Assembly: GCF_013373865.1 (NCBI RefSeq)
Contig: NC_050475.1
Coordinates: 21,651,495 to 21,715,494 of the forward strand
From: Monomorium pharaonis
Lineage: Eukaryota > Arthropoda > Insecta > Hymenoptera > Formicidae
Length of the DNA: 64,000 nucleotides
Direction: 5' to 3'
Below are positions 13,559 to 24,557 of the stretch, piece by piece. A program made the translations under genes and the position numbers. The notes beneath the pieces were generated by a model. The model had not been told where the DNA came from, searched no databases, and saw only the letters and a list, made by a program, of their open reading frames with translations. The number at the start of each line of letters is the position of its first letter. The first letter of the stretch is position 1.

Positions 13559-14997
13559 TTAGTCGGCTTTTTGTTTGCTGCTTTCCGGCGATTTGTCACC
13601 ATTCATTGGTGAACGAGAGCGGCTACGGCTCTTGCTGTGTTTGCTTCCTGATCGAGATCGGGATCTGTCACCTCTGGAACGCTCGCGGCTCGACCTATCC
13701 CTGAAAGGAGGAATGTTTAGGACGTTTACTATTTGTGTCACTGTTTGAGAAACTTTCGATTTTCTTGCGCCAATTATGTATCGATTAAAGAAAAGGCCAG
13801 CGAGAGGACTCACTTTGAGGGAGACTTGGCTTTGGATTTGGACTGCGACCTGGACTTTGACCTCTCAGCCTTGGACCTAGAACGAGATCTGGATTTGGAC
13901 TTTGACTTAGATTTCGACTTTGAGCGGTCTCTTGATCTGCAAAATTATATAGTTCAAAATGAAAGGAGTACGAAAGTAGAAAAAATTGACTAAATACAAA
14001 GAAACTCGTTTTCTTTTCTTTTTTTTTCGTTTCCAAGCGCGCGCACGGTAAATAGGTGAACGCGTATAAAGCGTGAGATTAAGCGTGAGAGCTCAAGGCA
14101 CGTAGCCAGCCCAAAAACAATGCCAATAATAAATGGGAATGAGAGTGTACACTGAGTGTGACCGTCTAACTGCGCAAGAAAAAAATAAAATAAATGAAAT
14201 AAATATACATAATAACGAATAGAAGAATAAACAGCTGACCGATGGAACAAACGTGGACGTAAAACAATCTTATAAACACACTTACTTGGATTTTGAGCGT
14301 GAACGACTACGCTCGGGAGATTTGGATTTAGACTTGGACTTGGATTTTGAGTGTGCCCTCGATTTGGAACGGGTGCTACGACGGCTATGGCTACGGGAGC
14401 TGCGACGGCTTCTGCATTACAGAAAACAGCGATAAGATGTATTTTATTTTGTCAAATCCATCGCAAAACAATTTTGTTATGCGATAAATTTAGCAACACA
14501 TTTTCAACATAAGAATAAAAATTTGATCTTTATAACCAACTAAAATAGAAACAAATTTATAATCAATTTATAAAAAATTAAATTATAATATAAATTATTA
14601 TAATTTTAAAAAATGTCATGACACACACACACAACACACACACACACACACTCGTGTGTGTAAAATTCAAAATGGATAAACTGATCTTTGTTTAAATAGA
14701 TTGTCTAACTACAAGCAATTGTATCAGACAAATCTAAATAATAGAAAACATAACAGGCGTATGTCGCCCCGACAGTACCTTGATCGGGATCGAGAACGAC
14801 GATTATACCTTGAGCGAGAGCGCGACCGACGACGTGATCGAGATCGAGATCGGGAGCGCGACCTCGAACTAGAGGATCTTGAACGACGGCCGCGTCTCTT
14901 GTCTTCAATGAGTCTGATCCTACGGCCGTTCAACTCTGTATCATCCAATTTATCGATAGCGTTCTTCAAGTCTGAGTATGTCGCAAATTCGACAACT
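13559..14997 (-). CDS. B52: B52 RRM2 end and RS-domain exons
   Basis: Four exons: 14997-14779 (VVEFATYSDLKNAIDKLDDT.., then Arg/Ser repeats), 14411-14286, 13936-13814 and 13700-13559. Apart from the last, each both starts and ends in phase 2, so RS modules can be left out singly with frame kept. The RS tail grades from RS-rich to KS-rich and ends with MNGDKSPESSKQKAD and TAA at 13561-13559. Confidence 0.92.
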
Positions 14998-17900
14998 CTG
15001 TAAAATCGTAAATGTGGATCGTTAGACCAACGTAATAACATGAGAAGAGATCTTTATAAATAATTTTGCAGCAATCTCTCTTCAAGTGTTTCTTTTATTA
15101 TCAATATAAGAACTTTACAATTATATTATTTTCATAATTAACAATATTACTTACCCTTCGTTTCTACGTTGTTTATGAGCATCAGCATACGTCACTTCTC
15201 CAGCCTGTCTCATGTAATCCTTCAAATCCTGAACATCACACAAGAACCAGAATTAATATGTTTCCCTATACTAATTTGTGTAAGTATGCGTATAGATTTA
15301 GAATTAGTTGGAATTTACTATACTGTGTTCTTAGTCTGATGTATCACGCAGGTTAAAATATATCCTGTGCACTCATACGTTATATTCTATTTAGATTTCT
15401 TTCCTTGAGGCAGGTAACCTGGATCTACTAAGACTAGAGAAAGAGATAAGCATAGCATGGCATCTACATCTGTTCGCGTCTTCAGTGTTGAGAATAAAAT
15501 TACCAATTGCGTGCTCGAATTTAGTATCTGCTTATCGACACAACCTTTCTTTTTATGCAATTCAATCTTCAAGACAAGCGTAATTATAATTATAGATATA
15601 GTACATACAACTCCATCCTGCAGAAAATGTGGTACTTCTTATGTAATAATATTTATATAAGTCAATAATATTTTTAAATATAATATATTGTATCTATCAC
15701 AATATTTTTAGAGGAACAGTATACTCCCATTTCTGCAAAACGGCTCACAATATAATTACAGTAATAAATGCAGAATTTCTGTAAAATATTTATAACACTG
15801 TGACAAAAAATCTGACAACATCTGTGACAAAAAAATATTGATATATAAATGCAATTAATATTTTTAATGTTTTCAGTAATATAAATTTTTTAAAGAATGT
15901 GTTACAACAAATGAATCGCTATAAAGCAAAATAAAATAAAATTTAATATATATACATACATATGTCCAGTAAGAGTTTTGAAAGCTATTTGAATATATTC
16001 TGCCTCGCAATAGGCAAAGCAAGTTTGGAGAACACATAAAGAAATATAAGGTAAAAAAGATAAAAGTTATATTAATTTTTTGCTAAAGATAAAAGCAAAT
16101 TTGTCGAGAATTCTTCCTTCGTATGATATTTTTGTAGATCTTTTCTCTTAATGTTGCAAAATCTGTACATCTACGAAGACGATGTCTCTTCTGTATTATC
16201 AATTCTCTTTCCGTTTCGTTGTTTCTTCCACACGTGATCTAATGCTTCAGTCTTTCTTCGTAATGGATATCAGCAAATGAAGATGGATATTGTCTAGTGG
16301 TCCGTTTGCGTTCATTCATCACTGGGAGATGTGCTTATATGTATCTCTCTAACTCTGTCTCTCTCTGTGTGTGTGGGAACCAGGTACGGCTTTAGTGTTG
16401 TGAAGGTACTGGGTAGACAGTAGATGTACCAATATGTCCATAGTTTTACATGGTAAATACGAGAGAGCGCAGACGTCTCCATATCTGCGGGAATACTACA
16501 TGATGGCGGCCTTTCTGAGATCCATGTTAGTGTCTTTCAAGGTCCAAGCGTAAGTGTTTCCATGTAAAAAGGAAAAAAAAAGAAAAAACCGTCTAGGCAT
16601 GCCATTGCCAAACATATTTTTTCCGACGCTGGATGAATTTCCTCTGAAATATTCCTCGCTTGCTATACTCAAAATATATAATATAATGCAAATTGTTTTG
16701 CATAAAGAAAAGTTGGCCTTTCGCTATTCGAATGGAGAATTCCAATAAAACAAATACGTGGCGATAGAAAGTATTTATCATTAAGACTAAAGAAACCTAC
16801 AAAATTATTATCAAGTATATAAAGATACAAAAGCGATTTGTCGAGTAACAAGCAGATCTCGTAATTTCGAGCACACGAATTTCAGCATATCACTAGTGGT
16901 TCCCTATCTCCGGTATCGCATTTAGTTGCGTGTGCACAGCTCCAAACTTCGTAAAACGTCTCAACGATGTACGTTGAGCTATAGTGCACAGTAATATTGA
17001 GTAATGAGGTGTCTAGAGATAGATATATATAATAATTATATATATAGTATACATATACGAACAAAACCACGTTCAAGAGTGTGTAGTTATAATAGATATA
17101 TGTGTATATCTAAGAGTACACTCGGTTAAGGTGACGCATTTACCTTGGGCCCAGGCACCACCTTGCTTACGGACAGAGAGAAAGGCCAGACACACGGCGC
17201 TCGGTCGGGTCGAACGGATCTGTGTGGCGCAGTCGCGGGTGGTTCGGGTTTCGGCCCGCGTATGCCCTCATGGGTGTGGCCGTTGCCTGACTTACTAGAT
17301 GGCTAGGTTGCGTGGCGTACCAGTAGCAATGACAGTCACAGTGGAGTGGTAGATGTGATGATGGTGGTTGTAATGATGGTCGATGGTGAAGGTACTGAAT
17401 TATGACCATGTCGGTTTATAGTAATAGGAGAAGAGTTGTGATATATATTGATTGGTGGAGGCTGTTTACGTAAGTAAATGTTTGTTTCCCAGACGGATAG
17501 GAAGTAGATAGCGACGGTTGGATCTCTTTCTTTGTTTCCCCCAGTGATCACGATGAAGAGGATCGCAGTACGTACAATAACCCTATCACTGGGATTTCAC
17601 CGGGATTCACCACGTATTACTGCGCGCGAGTAGTAGTATGATGGTAGATAGGTGGTAGTAGGTGTACATCCCAGTGCCACGCGGCTCTCTCTGTCACCCT
17701 GGACACCTCAGAAACCAACCTGGTGCCACTTGACCTCAAGGCGGGCCCATCGCGTGCATCGTCATCTCTATCATCGCACATCATCAGTCTATTGGCCCTA
17801 TCGGTCGCCCCTCCTCGGCGAAGAGGACATGGCTCTTCGGAAAGAACATCAATTTTATTTTGTTTTTCTCAAACTGTTGGCCGTAACGTAAATGAAATAA

Positions 17901-20350
17901 TAAATTGAAAAAGTAACGTCGAACAATCGAGATTCGATCGAGAGAATATTTTCAAATAACCAATCATCGGAAAAGTGCAACGACAGATATAGAAAAAATA
18001 TAGACTTTTATAGATTATATATAATATATAAATATACACAATGTAAATTGATCAAGTAAGACTTGGTCCACGTGTGCAGTCTTCGTTTTGATTCATCAGT
18101 ATGACTTTGGGGGGGGGGGGGGGAGAGGGGGTTTAAAAGCATCTATTTGCGTCCTGGTATTTCCCACATATCGTTTGCATTTATCTGTATCGCTCAGTCT
18201 CAGGCTGTCATCTCCATCCACCGTTGCTTCGTTTCTTCCGCTTTACAGCTCTTCACGTCCATGGCGTCCGCTGAATATATTTGTCCAATAGTATCTGGCT
18301 GCGTTCATTTCGGGCCACGTTGTTACTCCGAGTTCCTGTCCTTGTGTGGTAATATGCCATGCGTTTCTTGCATCTCGCACGTGTCAATTCTGATATTTCT
18401 TTCGTCCTCCATACAGATTTTTCGTTTCTCTCATTTTTTCCTTTTTTCGTGGAAAATGTCTTTTGCACATACAAAAATTTTATTGTAATTTTTGCCATAG
18501 ACTTACTTGATCAAAATCTTACATCTTTTTACATTCCAAAATAGGGCTCTTTTCTGAGTAAATAAACGTAAAATGAGACGAAAGACAATTGAAGAACAAA
18601 AGAAAGAAATGCTATGTATCGACACGCGTGGAATTTGATAGAAACTGACTGCGGCAAAACTTAGAGACTCGGAGTAATATATAAATATATAAATTCGAAA
18701 AACCCATATAAAGCAGTGCAATGTTTTTTTCTCTGGAATCGCGAATGGTTATCAAACGAACAAAGCAGTGGTAAAAATGCAAGAAAGAGAAAAGCAGGAT
18801 CCAAGTCACTTACCTGCCAGCTGACGCGGCTCGACAAATTCTCCACGGTGAGGCGATACTCGGTACGTGTCGGTGGTCCATATCTACAATGGGAAAAATA
18901 CCGGCTATTATCTACATGTATATCTAAAACAAGCAGGTTTGTCTTGGACCTGACTTTATATTAATGTAGCGAATGAAAATATGGTATAAAACGCAATAAT
19001 GATATAATTCAAGACATTTGCAACATTAAAGTTTGTGTAAGTTAAGTTGTAATCGTTAGAGCGTAACATTGGATGTATGTACCTGGGCAATGATTGCTTG
19101 TAGCTAGATGCAGTCCTCGTGTTTCTGTTCACACTATCTCTGCAAAAAGGGATGTCATGTGAACAGAAATAACGGATCGTCGGTTAAACCTTCAGCAAAT
19201 AACTACAGATCTGCACTCATTGCTCAGGCACACAATCAATCACCTGTTCCAATCGAATCAAATCTATTCAAAATGCAGCAATAGCGTACCTGTCGTGCCG
19301 CATATCGTCTCGGCTGTAACAAACACAATACCATACATCTATTAGTCGCCAATTACATCGGTTCATTTCGTTCAACTACCAGCAATAAACATAATGTCTG
19401 GGAGGGTATCGCTAGGCGTTATCTTGCTATCACTTTTTTGTCGCGGTAAAAACTTTCGACAATTCGACGTACTCAAGAGAGCAGTCAAATCCAAGACAAC
19501 CAATTCAGATAAGACTTCGATTTTTAATTGAACGTACTTTTTTATGCGCAAAGACAAGAAAAGTTTAAAAAACGCGTAGTTTATTCGTCTCTACGCCCTC
19601 TCTACGCTAGAGCTTATCAATATCCAAGATTACGTTCTTCCCTGTGCGGACGATGTGCGAAATCGGATCACATGATATTAAAAAAAAAAAAAATAAATAA
19701 ATAAATAAATAAATAAAACAAAATCCCGCGAGAAACACAAAAAGAAATCTAACAAAAACTAAATAAAAAAAAATTTTTTATTAAAAAAATTAAATAAATA
19801 AAAAATAAATTCAAGAATCGTTTGGATTTCGCACATCCCGAGCCGATTGCCTGCAGGGGAGGAGGGGATAATGATCGCTCTGATAAAATAAAAAAAAGGA
19901 TAGCGTGTCTTACGCAGATCGCCTCGAGTCCCCATAACCACCACGGGAGTCACCATAGCGCCACTGGTCACTACCCCTAGGTGTCCCCCGGGCCCTCTCT
20001 ACAGTAATTCTGTAACAAGACACATTGGATATGCTTACTTGTCTCTCCAGGAGCGTGAGCGTCCGTAGCCACGGTCGCCTCGCCTCCCTGAAACACCCCG
20101 TGCTATCTCCACCGCCACTCTGAAACACACCCAACAAAACCCCGCCTAAGTCCACGACTAATTCTTACTCTCTAAAGCTGCTTCCTTCCTTCCTTCCTTC
20201 CTTCCTTTTTCCTTTTCCATTCCTCAGCCTCCTTTCTCCGCGAAATCTGTTCAAATATCATCTGTCCCTCTCTCTCAGTACCTCTATCGTCCGGTTTCGT
20301 CTAGGGCGCTGTCCCCTCTACCTTTCTTTTTCCCCTACCTCTACCTCTCG

Positions 20351-20423
<73 letters not shown>

Positions 20424-22116
20424 GACTCGTTCTCGTTCTTTATATAGTTTAAATTGCCTTCCTTACATGATGCTACTTATCATCGAATTAATTTTTTTTT
20501 CACCACATCCATCAGCTTTTTCATAATTATATCCGTGATCCTAATACATCAAAATTTTCTTTCTTACTACGCTCTCTTAAGGCTTTTCTTTCTTTTTTTG
20601 CCTGATGCGGTGCATTATATAGGATCACATGATGAATTTATGAAAAAGCATATGTGCCAAATTTTTGGCAAAAAAGAAGCAATATAACATTTCTCCAGAC
20701 GAAGATTTATTATTGTAATGACTTTCTACTCGGGGAATTGATGGAAGTAGTTCAAAATGGCGGTAAGTCATTTAAGACACTTTATCTCGGTAAATGTCCA
20801 ATCATTAATTTGGAGGACAGACGCCGTTTACTATAGATGCAAAATTAAAGGCATTAACGGAACGCCCGTTGAAGGTAAACAGATAATTATTGTGCACTGT
20901 ACATTTGTTTTTAATCAAATAGAAGCAACAGCGAATAATATTACTGGTACAGGTTGAAATACAATGTGATTAGAGAGCGTTAAGATACTGCCACCGCATA
21001 AGACTGCATTTTGACAGCTATTATAATATTTATTCTATAATAAACACTACTATTATTTACTGCGTGTAGAAGCTACTAATATTATTGACACACTTACATA
21101 AATTCCCAAAAGAAAAACAGAAAGACAAAAGCACATGGAAATGAAATTTTCCAGAGAAAATGGACTGTTGCATAATGCATAAGAAAATTAATTAATCAAA
21201 ATTTTGTATTTTCCTCCCTGGAAATGAAGATGTTTGATTAGTTAATTTTCTCATGCATTACGCAAAAATCAAGTGCTCCCGCTCTTCTTATTGTGAATAT
21301 ATAAATTAGAAAAAAATTTTCACTGTTATACAAATGCTATTGCTTCTCACATATTAATCTAATCACAAATGACGCAACAAGAACAAGATAAAATGTTTAC
21401 CTAAGATAGCAAGATATTTGTTGATCTAGAAGAATCTGAATCATAAATAACTCGCAGGTAACATATACTTTTTTAAAGAGCATTTCTAATGATTCACTTT
21501 TAAGGATCATAAAAGATTCAATTCCCTAAAGTTAAAAATTAATTATCAATAAAATTGAATTCAGGACTGAATAATTTTAGAATTAATTATTTCAGCGTAT
21601 TTAATCAGAAAAAAATATGTAAATCTAAAGTTGTTTATGGTAATATAATCGATAATGTAATCGAATAAATATTGCATCAGTGATATTTATCACCCATACT
21701 ATAAATAAACTACTACAAATTAGCTATTTTGTGATCAAACAAATAATTTTTACCAATTTCAATAAGAGCTAAATGTTAGCTTACTTTATTGTTTATATTT
21801 AAGGAATATAAATAATAGAATGTGTTCCCAAGATTATCATACAATGAATAGATGTATTATTTAATATTATAAAGACTTTTAGGAAGGAATTATATCTGTT
21901 ATGTGACATTAGTTAATTTCGATAATACAAATTTAACTCACCCTTAGTGTTAGCATAATAAATTAAAATTTGCTTAGTTTAAACAGAGAACCCCCAGTAC
22001 CAATAATATTATAATTAAGTTCAAACATTAATGTAATTACAATAACAATCCATATACCAAATGGATTATTATAGAAACTATTTAGTCATGCAAACATGCT
22101 ACCTATACCATTCCGC

Positions 22117-22168
<52 letters not shown>

Positions 22169-23594
22169 CGCCTAGTACATATATTTTTCATACATTATAT
22201 AAAATAGTTGTATTACCTTTCTCCTAAAAGTTCCTTTCCATTTAATTCGTACACGGCATCGTCAGCGTCTCTGTAGTCGTCGAATTCCTACAAAAAGAAA
22301 GAAAAGTTGCGTTATTATCTATAAATAATATGTAATTGTGTTTATTTTAATATTGCTTGCATGCAATAATATTGCTTCTATCACATATGTATTATTATTT
22401 ATTTATATTATGCAATATGTAATATGCATTAACTAAAAAAGCTTTTGCAACGCCAAGTTATAAATATATCACTGCATTATTCAGCAACTGTAAAAAATGA
22501 ACATAAGTGTAAAATCAACTATCACAAATATGTGACAGATATTGTTGCCACATTTATAATGTAATAATAAGATTTTATTTATAATTGTCTAAAACTTTAA
22601 TATATAAGTTTTTGTTTCCTGCAAAAGTTTTAGAGTAGAATATATCATTTGATACACTCTTTCAAATAATCCTATAACTATATAAAAGTGCATAATCTGG
22701 ATTATTGTAAGTGCTTATAAAATTTAAAATTATTGATATAAATAATTAATTGGTAATACATGGCCCATTATAATATGGTTTAGTTTCCCCGGTTATACAC
22801 AACTTACAAAGCTTTTGCAGAATATTCGATGATAAGCAGCACACAGCTCCACTAAACCGCCACAGTACCAATGTGCTCAGGGCTCAGGTCAGGTCAACTC
22901 GGATTATTGAGATGCATTTGTAATTTAACACTCTGCAGCTAACCCACTTTGGTCCAAATCATGAATAAAGATATGATAAACTATTATCTTTTAAAAATAA
23001 ATTTTATTTTTTGTTTATTCAAAAATATATCGCTGTATCAATAATTGCAATACTAAGTATGAATAGTCTTTATTATAAAACAATGACAAGTGATATTGAG
23101 TCAATGTAATGGTGACAAAATATGCTATATATTGTTTAGTTAAATAAACTTATAAATAAACATTTCTGACTGCATTTTATAGAATAATCTCTGATTAACT
23201 CGCTACAAACTCTTGCCATTGAACAATGACGGGCCAAAGAATGTTACAGGACCAAATTGAGCGATACAAAGTGTTAATTGTATTTACAGCTTGGATACAG
23301 ATACTTACAACAAAGCCATAACCATTCTTGATGAGAACATCACGGAATCGACCGTAGCCTCTGAAAAATCTCTCAAGGTCTCTTTCCCTGGTGCCGTATG
23401 GAAGCCCACCGACATAGACTCTTGTCCCTACCATACTGTAAAAAAAACAATTGAACCACATTAGACTTACCACAAAGGCAAATCCATTCTTCATAGCGAC
23501 CTCCTTGATTCTACCATATTTCCGGAAGAACTTCTCTAGGTCGCGCTCTCTCACCCGGTACGTTAATCCACCAACGAATACTCGAGTGCTCATT
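13559..23594 (-). CDS. B52: SR splicing factor of the B52/SRp55 (SRSF4/5/6) family, alternatively spliced
   Basis: A nuclear RNA-binding splicing regulator with RRM1, RRM2 and an RS tail. Coding exons, high to low: alternative starts 23593-23471 (1a) or 23434-23309 (1b); 22287-22217; alternatives 20119-20039 or 20009-19914; 19313-19290; 19139-19083; 18883-18814; 15228-15155; 14997-14779; 14411-14286; 13936-13814; 13700-13559 (TAA). 1b plus 20009-19914 gives 1128 nt (375 aa); 1a plus 20119-20039 gives 1110 nt (369 aa). All joins have canonical GT-AG ends and keep frame. RRM1 has RNP2 VYVGGL or VFVGGL and RNP1 NGYGFVEF or NGFAFVEF, then DDYRDADDAVYELNGKELLG. The invariant SR heptapeptide SWQDLKD of RRM2 is split by the 3.6-kb intron. 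RRM2 ends NGRRIRLIEDKRR, then RS/KS repeats and the C-terminus SSKQKAD. Both start exons have acceptors 1 nt before ATG, so a separate 5' UTR exon exists, probably near 24558. Confidence 0.93.
14622..14661. repeat. (CA)n / (TG)n tract in a B52 intron
   Basis: An interrupted ACAC run ending in CGTGTGTG, giving a small self-complementary end. It lies between RS exons 14411-14286 and 14997-14779. Confidence 0.8.
15155..15228 (-). CDS. B52: B52 RRM2 middle exon
   Basis: 74 nt encoding DLKDYMRQAGEVTYADAHKQ then RRNE(G). It completes SWQDLKD and holds helix 1 and strand 2 of RRM2. The donor is GTAAGT. Confidence 0.92.
15229..18813 (-). other. Long B52 intron splitting RRM2
   Basis: A 3.6-kb intron, by far the longest of the 3' half. 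It contains a G15 run at 18109-18123 and a GC-richer island at about 17140-17560 with extra minus-strand donor-like sites (17142-17143, 17294-17295). SR genes commonly carry NMD 'poison' exons for autoregulation; one could sit here but I cannot prove it. No other gene seen. Confidence 0.6.
18109..18123 (+). repeat. G15 homopolymer
   Basis: Fifteen consecutive G on the plus strand (C15 in the B52 transcript), followed by GAGAGGGGG. It may be an assembly-sensitive run. Confidence 0.85.
18814..18883 (-). CDS. B52: B52 RRM2 start exon
   Basis: This exon encodes YGPPTRTEYRLTVENLSSRV then SWQ and ends in phase 0 with donor GTAAGTGA. It carries RNP2 of the pseudo-RRM and the first half of the SWQDLKD signature. 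Confidence 0.92.
19083..19139 (-). CDS. B52: B52 linker exon
   Basis: 57 nt, phase 2-2, encoding DSVNRNTRTASSYKQSLP between the RRMs. Acceptor TTTTTGCAG, donor GTACATAC. This is the counterpart of the Ser/Arg/Asn linker before YGPP in fly B52. Confidence 0.8.
19290..19313 (-). CDS. B52: B52 24-nt microexon in the inter-RRM linker
   Basis: A phase 2-2 microexon adding eight residues (RDDMRHD plus split codons). Acceptor GTTACAG (19314-19315), donor GTACGCT (19289). It can be skipped without a frame change. Confidence 0.75.
19680..19721. repeat. A-run and (AAAT)n tetranucleotide repeat
   Basis: An A12 stretch then about seven AAAT units, within a B52 intron. Confidence 0.8.
19914..20009 (-). 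CDS. B52: B52 alternative RRM1-end/linker exon B
   Basis: 96 nt, phase 2 to 2, encoding (R)ITVERARGTPRGSDQWRYG then DSRGGYGDSRRS(A). Acceptor GTTACAG at 20010-20011; donor GTAAGA at 19913-19912. Reading on past the donor meets a stop at once. ITVERARG matches the usual VxVExARG end of RRM1 in this family. Confidence 0.88.
20039..20119 (-). CDS. B52: B52 alternative RRM1-end/linker exon A
   Basis: 81 nt, phase 2 to 2, encoding (R)VAVEIARGVSGRRGDRGYG then RSRSWRD(K). Acceptor GTTTCAG at 20120-20121; donor GTAAGC at 20038-20037. It ends the last strand of RRM1 (VAVEIARG) and continues into an Arg/Gly/Ser-rich linker. It is equivalent in phase and position to exon B. Confidence 0.82.
20185..20421. 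repeat. (TTCC)n and (CT)n tracts in a B52 intron
   Basis: A (CTTC)n run near 20185-20209 and a pure CT run of about 62 bp at 20359-20421, with pyrimidine-rich DNA between. On the B52 RNA this is purine-rich (GA), lying just upstream of alternative exon A. GA-rich RNA is a typical SR-protein binding surface, so it could affect exon choice. Confidence 0.85.
21168..21265. other. Long imperfect hairpin in the B52 intron
   Basis: Arms 21168-21200 and 21233-21265 (33 bp, 3 mismatches, all of the transition type) around a 32-nt loop. It lies in the intron between 22217 and 20119. It could be a MITE remnant, a pre-miRNA-like hairpin or an RNA structure that affects the downstream exon choice. No family recognised. 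Confidence 0.6.
22119..22166. repeat. (TA)n microsatellite
   Basis: About 47 bp of pure TA, 50 bp from the donor side of B52 exon 22287-22217. Confidence 0.9.
22288..23308 (-). other. B52 intron between the start exons and the common RRM1 exon
   Basis: About 1.0 kb of AT-rich intron. I see no coding exon. A 22-nt GC-richer patch near 22870-22900 (repeated AGGTCA-like TCAGG motifs) is the only compositional feature. Confidence 0.6.
23309..23435 (-). CDS. B52: B52 alternative start exon 1b (canonical RRM1 start)
   Basis: This exon encodes 42 residues beginning MVGTRVYVGGLPYGTRERDL and ending IKNGYGFV, the form expected for insect B52/SRp55. Acceptor TTTTACAG at 23436-23437, one nt before ATG (23434); donor GTAAGT after 23309, phase 0. 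If both exons were joined 1a-1b, the extra T would shift the frame, so joint inclusion would be non-productive. Confidence 0.92.
23471..23594 (-). CDS. B52: B52 alternative start exon 1a
   Basis: This exon encodes 41 residues beginning MSTRVFVGGLTYRVRERDLE and ending MKNGFAFV. Acceptor TTTAAG at 23595-23596; ATG at 23593; donor at 23470-23469 (GTAAGT), phase 0. It is the first half of RRM1, paralogous to exon 1b 35 nt away. It differs at many RNA-facing and helix positions (KFFRKYGRIKEVAM against RFFRGYGRFRDVLI). Confidence 0.87.
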
Positions 23595-24557
23595 CTTAAA
23601 GGAAAATATAAAAACACCTTACATAACAGGCTACCTGCAGAACCTGCCGTTTAATCACATGACAACATAAAATAATCGTTATTTTTCAAGAGTCTAACCG
23701 TAAGGTGGTTGAAAGCAAACTTTAAATATTTGTAAATAAACATAATGGTGTTTCTATAATTGTTCTTTCAAGGCATATTCAAATTAACAAAAATTAAAAT
23801 TAACCTTAATATCGGACTGATCAATAATTTTTATTATGCGATTAAATACATGTATTTTTTACACTACTACTTTATCAATGCATTAACGTATAAGAAGCAA
23901 ATCGTTAATAATTCTCGATATTTCTTTAACGAGGTGCTCGCATGCTTCACAAAATGAAGATACCGGAAGTTTTCCGAAAACTACGTCTCGCCGTTTCACG
24001 CCGTGAAACGATCGAAAAAATGCACGAAATTTTGTTTCTACGTATAAACAACTCGAGGGGGAAAAAGGAAGCGGCAAGCGAAGAAAAAATAATTTTACTG
24101 CATCACGACGGCGCGTCAAAATTTCTAGAAACTTCTGCCGATCTCTCGGACGCCACGCTCGCTGAATCGGCGCACGATCGATACGGACCGACGGCGCCGT
24201 CGGTTAATTGCGCCGCGAGCGATACCTCGAGTCGGAGTAATGGCCGCGAAAGAAGGATGCGTATTTTCGGCGTGGCCGACGCGGGCGTAAACAAAGATAC
24301 GCGACGCTCGACTACGTACTCTGCTCGGATCGAGGCGGATTTTCTCATTCTATCGCGAAACGCGTCGTCGCCCCGTAATTTTGCCGAGCGAGAACGAAAG
24401 CTGGTAAGAGAGCGTGGTCGCACGATCGCCCCGCGTTACATCACGCTAACGCGGAGCAGCGATAGGCCACCTCGCGTTCCGTAGCTCGCACTTTTTTTTT
24501 CCCTCGAGAACGCAGGTATCGGGGATTATCGAACGGAGCGAATACGCCCGTACTCAC

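Noticed and set aside
23942..24484. 180-codon plus-strand open frame
   Set aside because: No recognisable domain, overlaps another open frame on the other strand, lies in CpG-rich promoter DNA; low stop density explains it.
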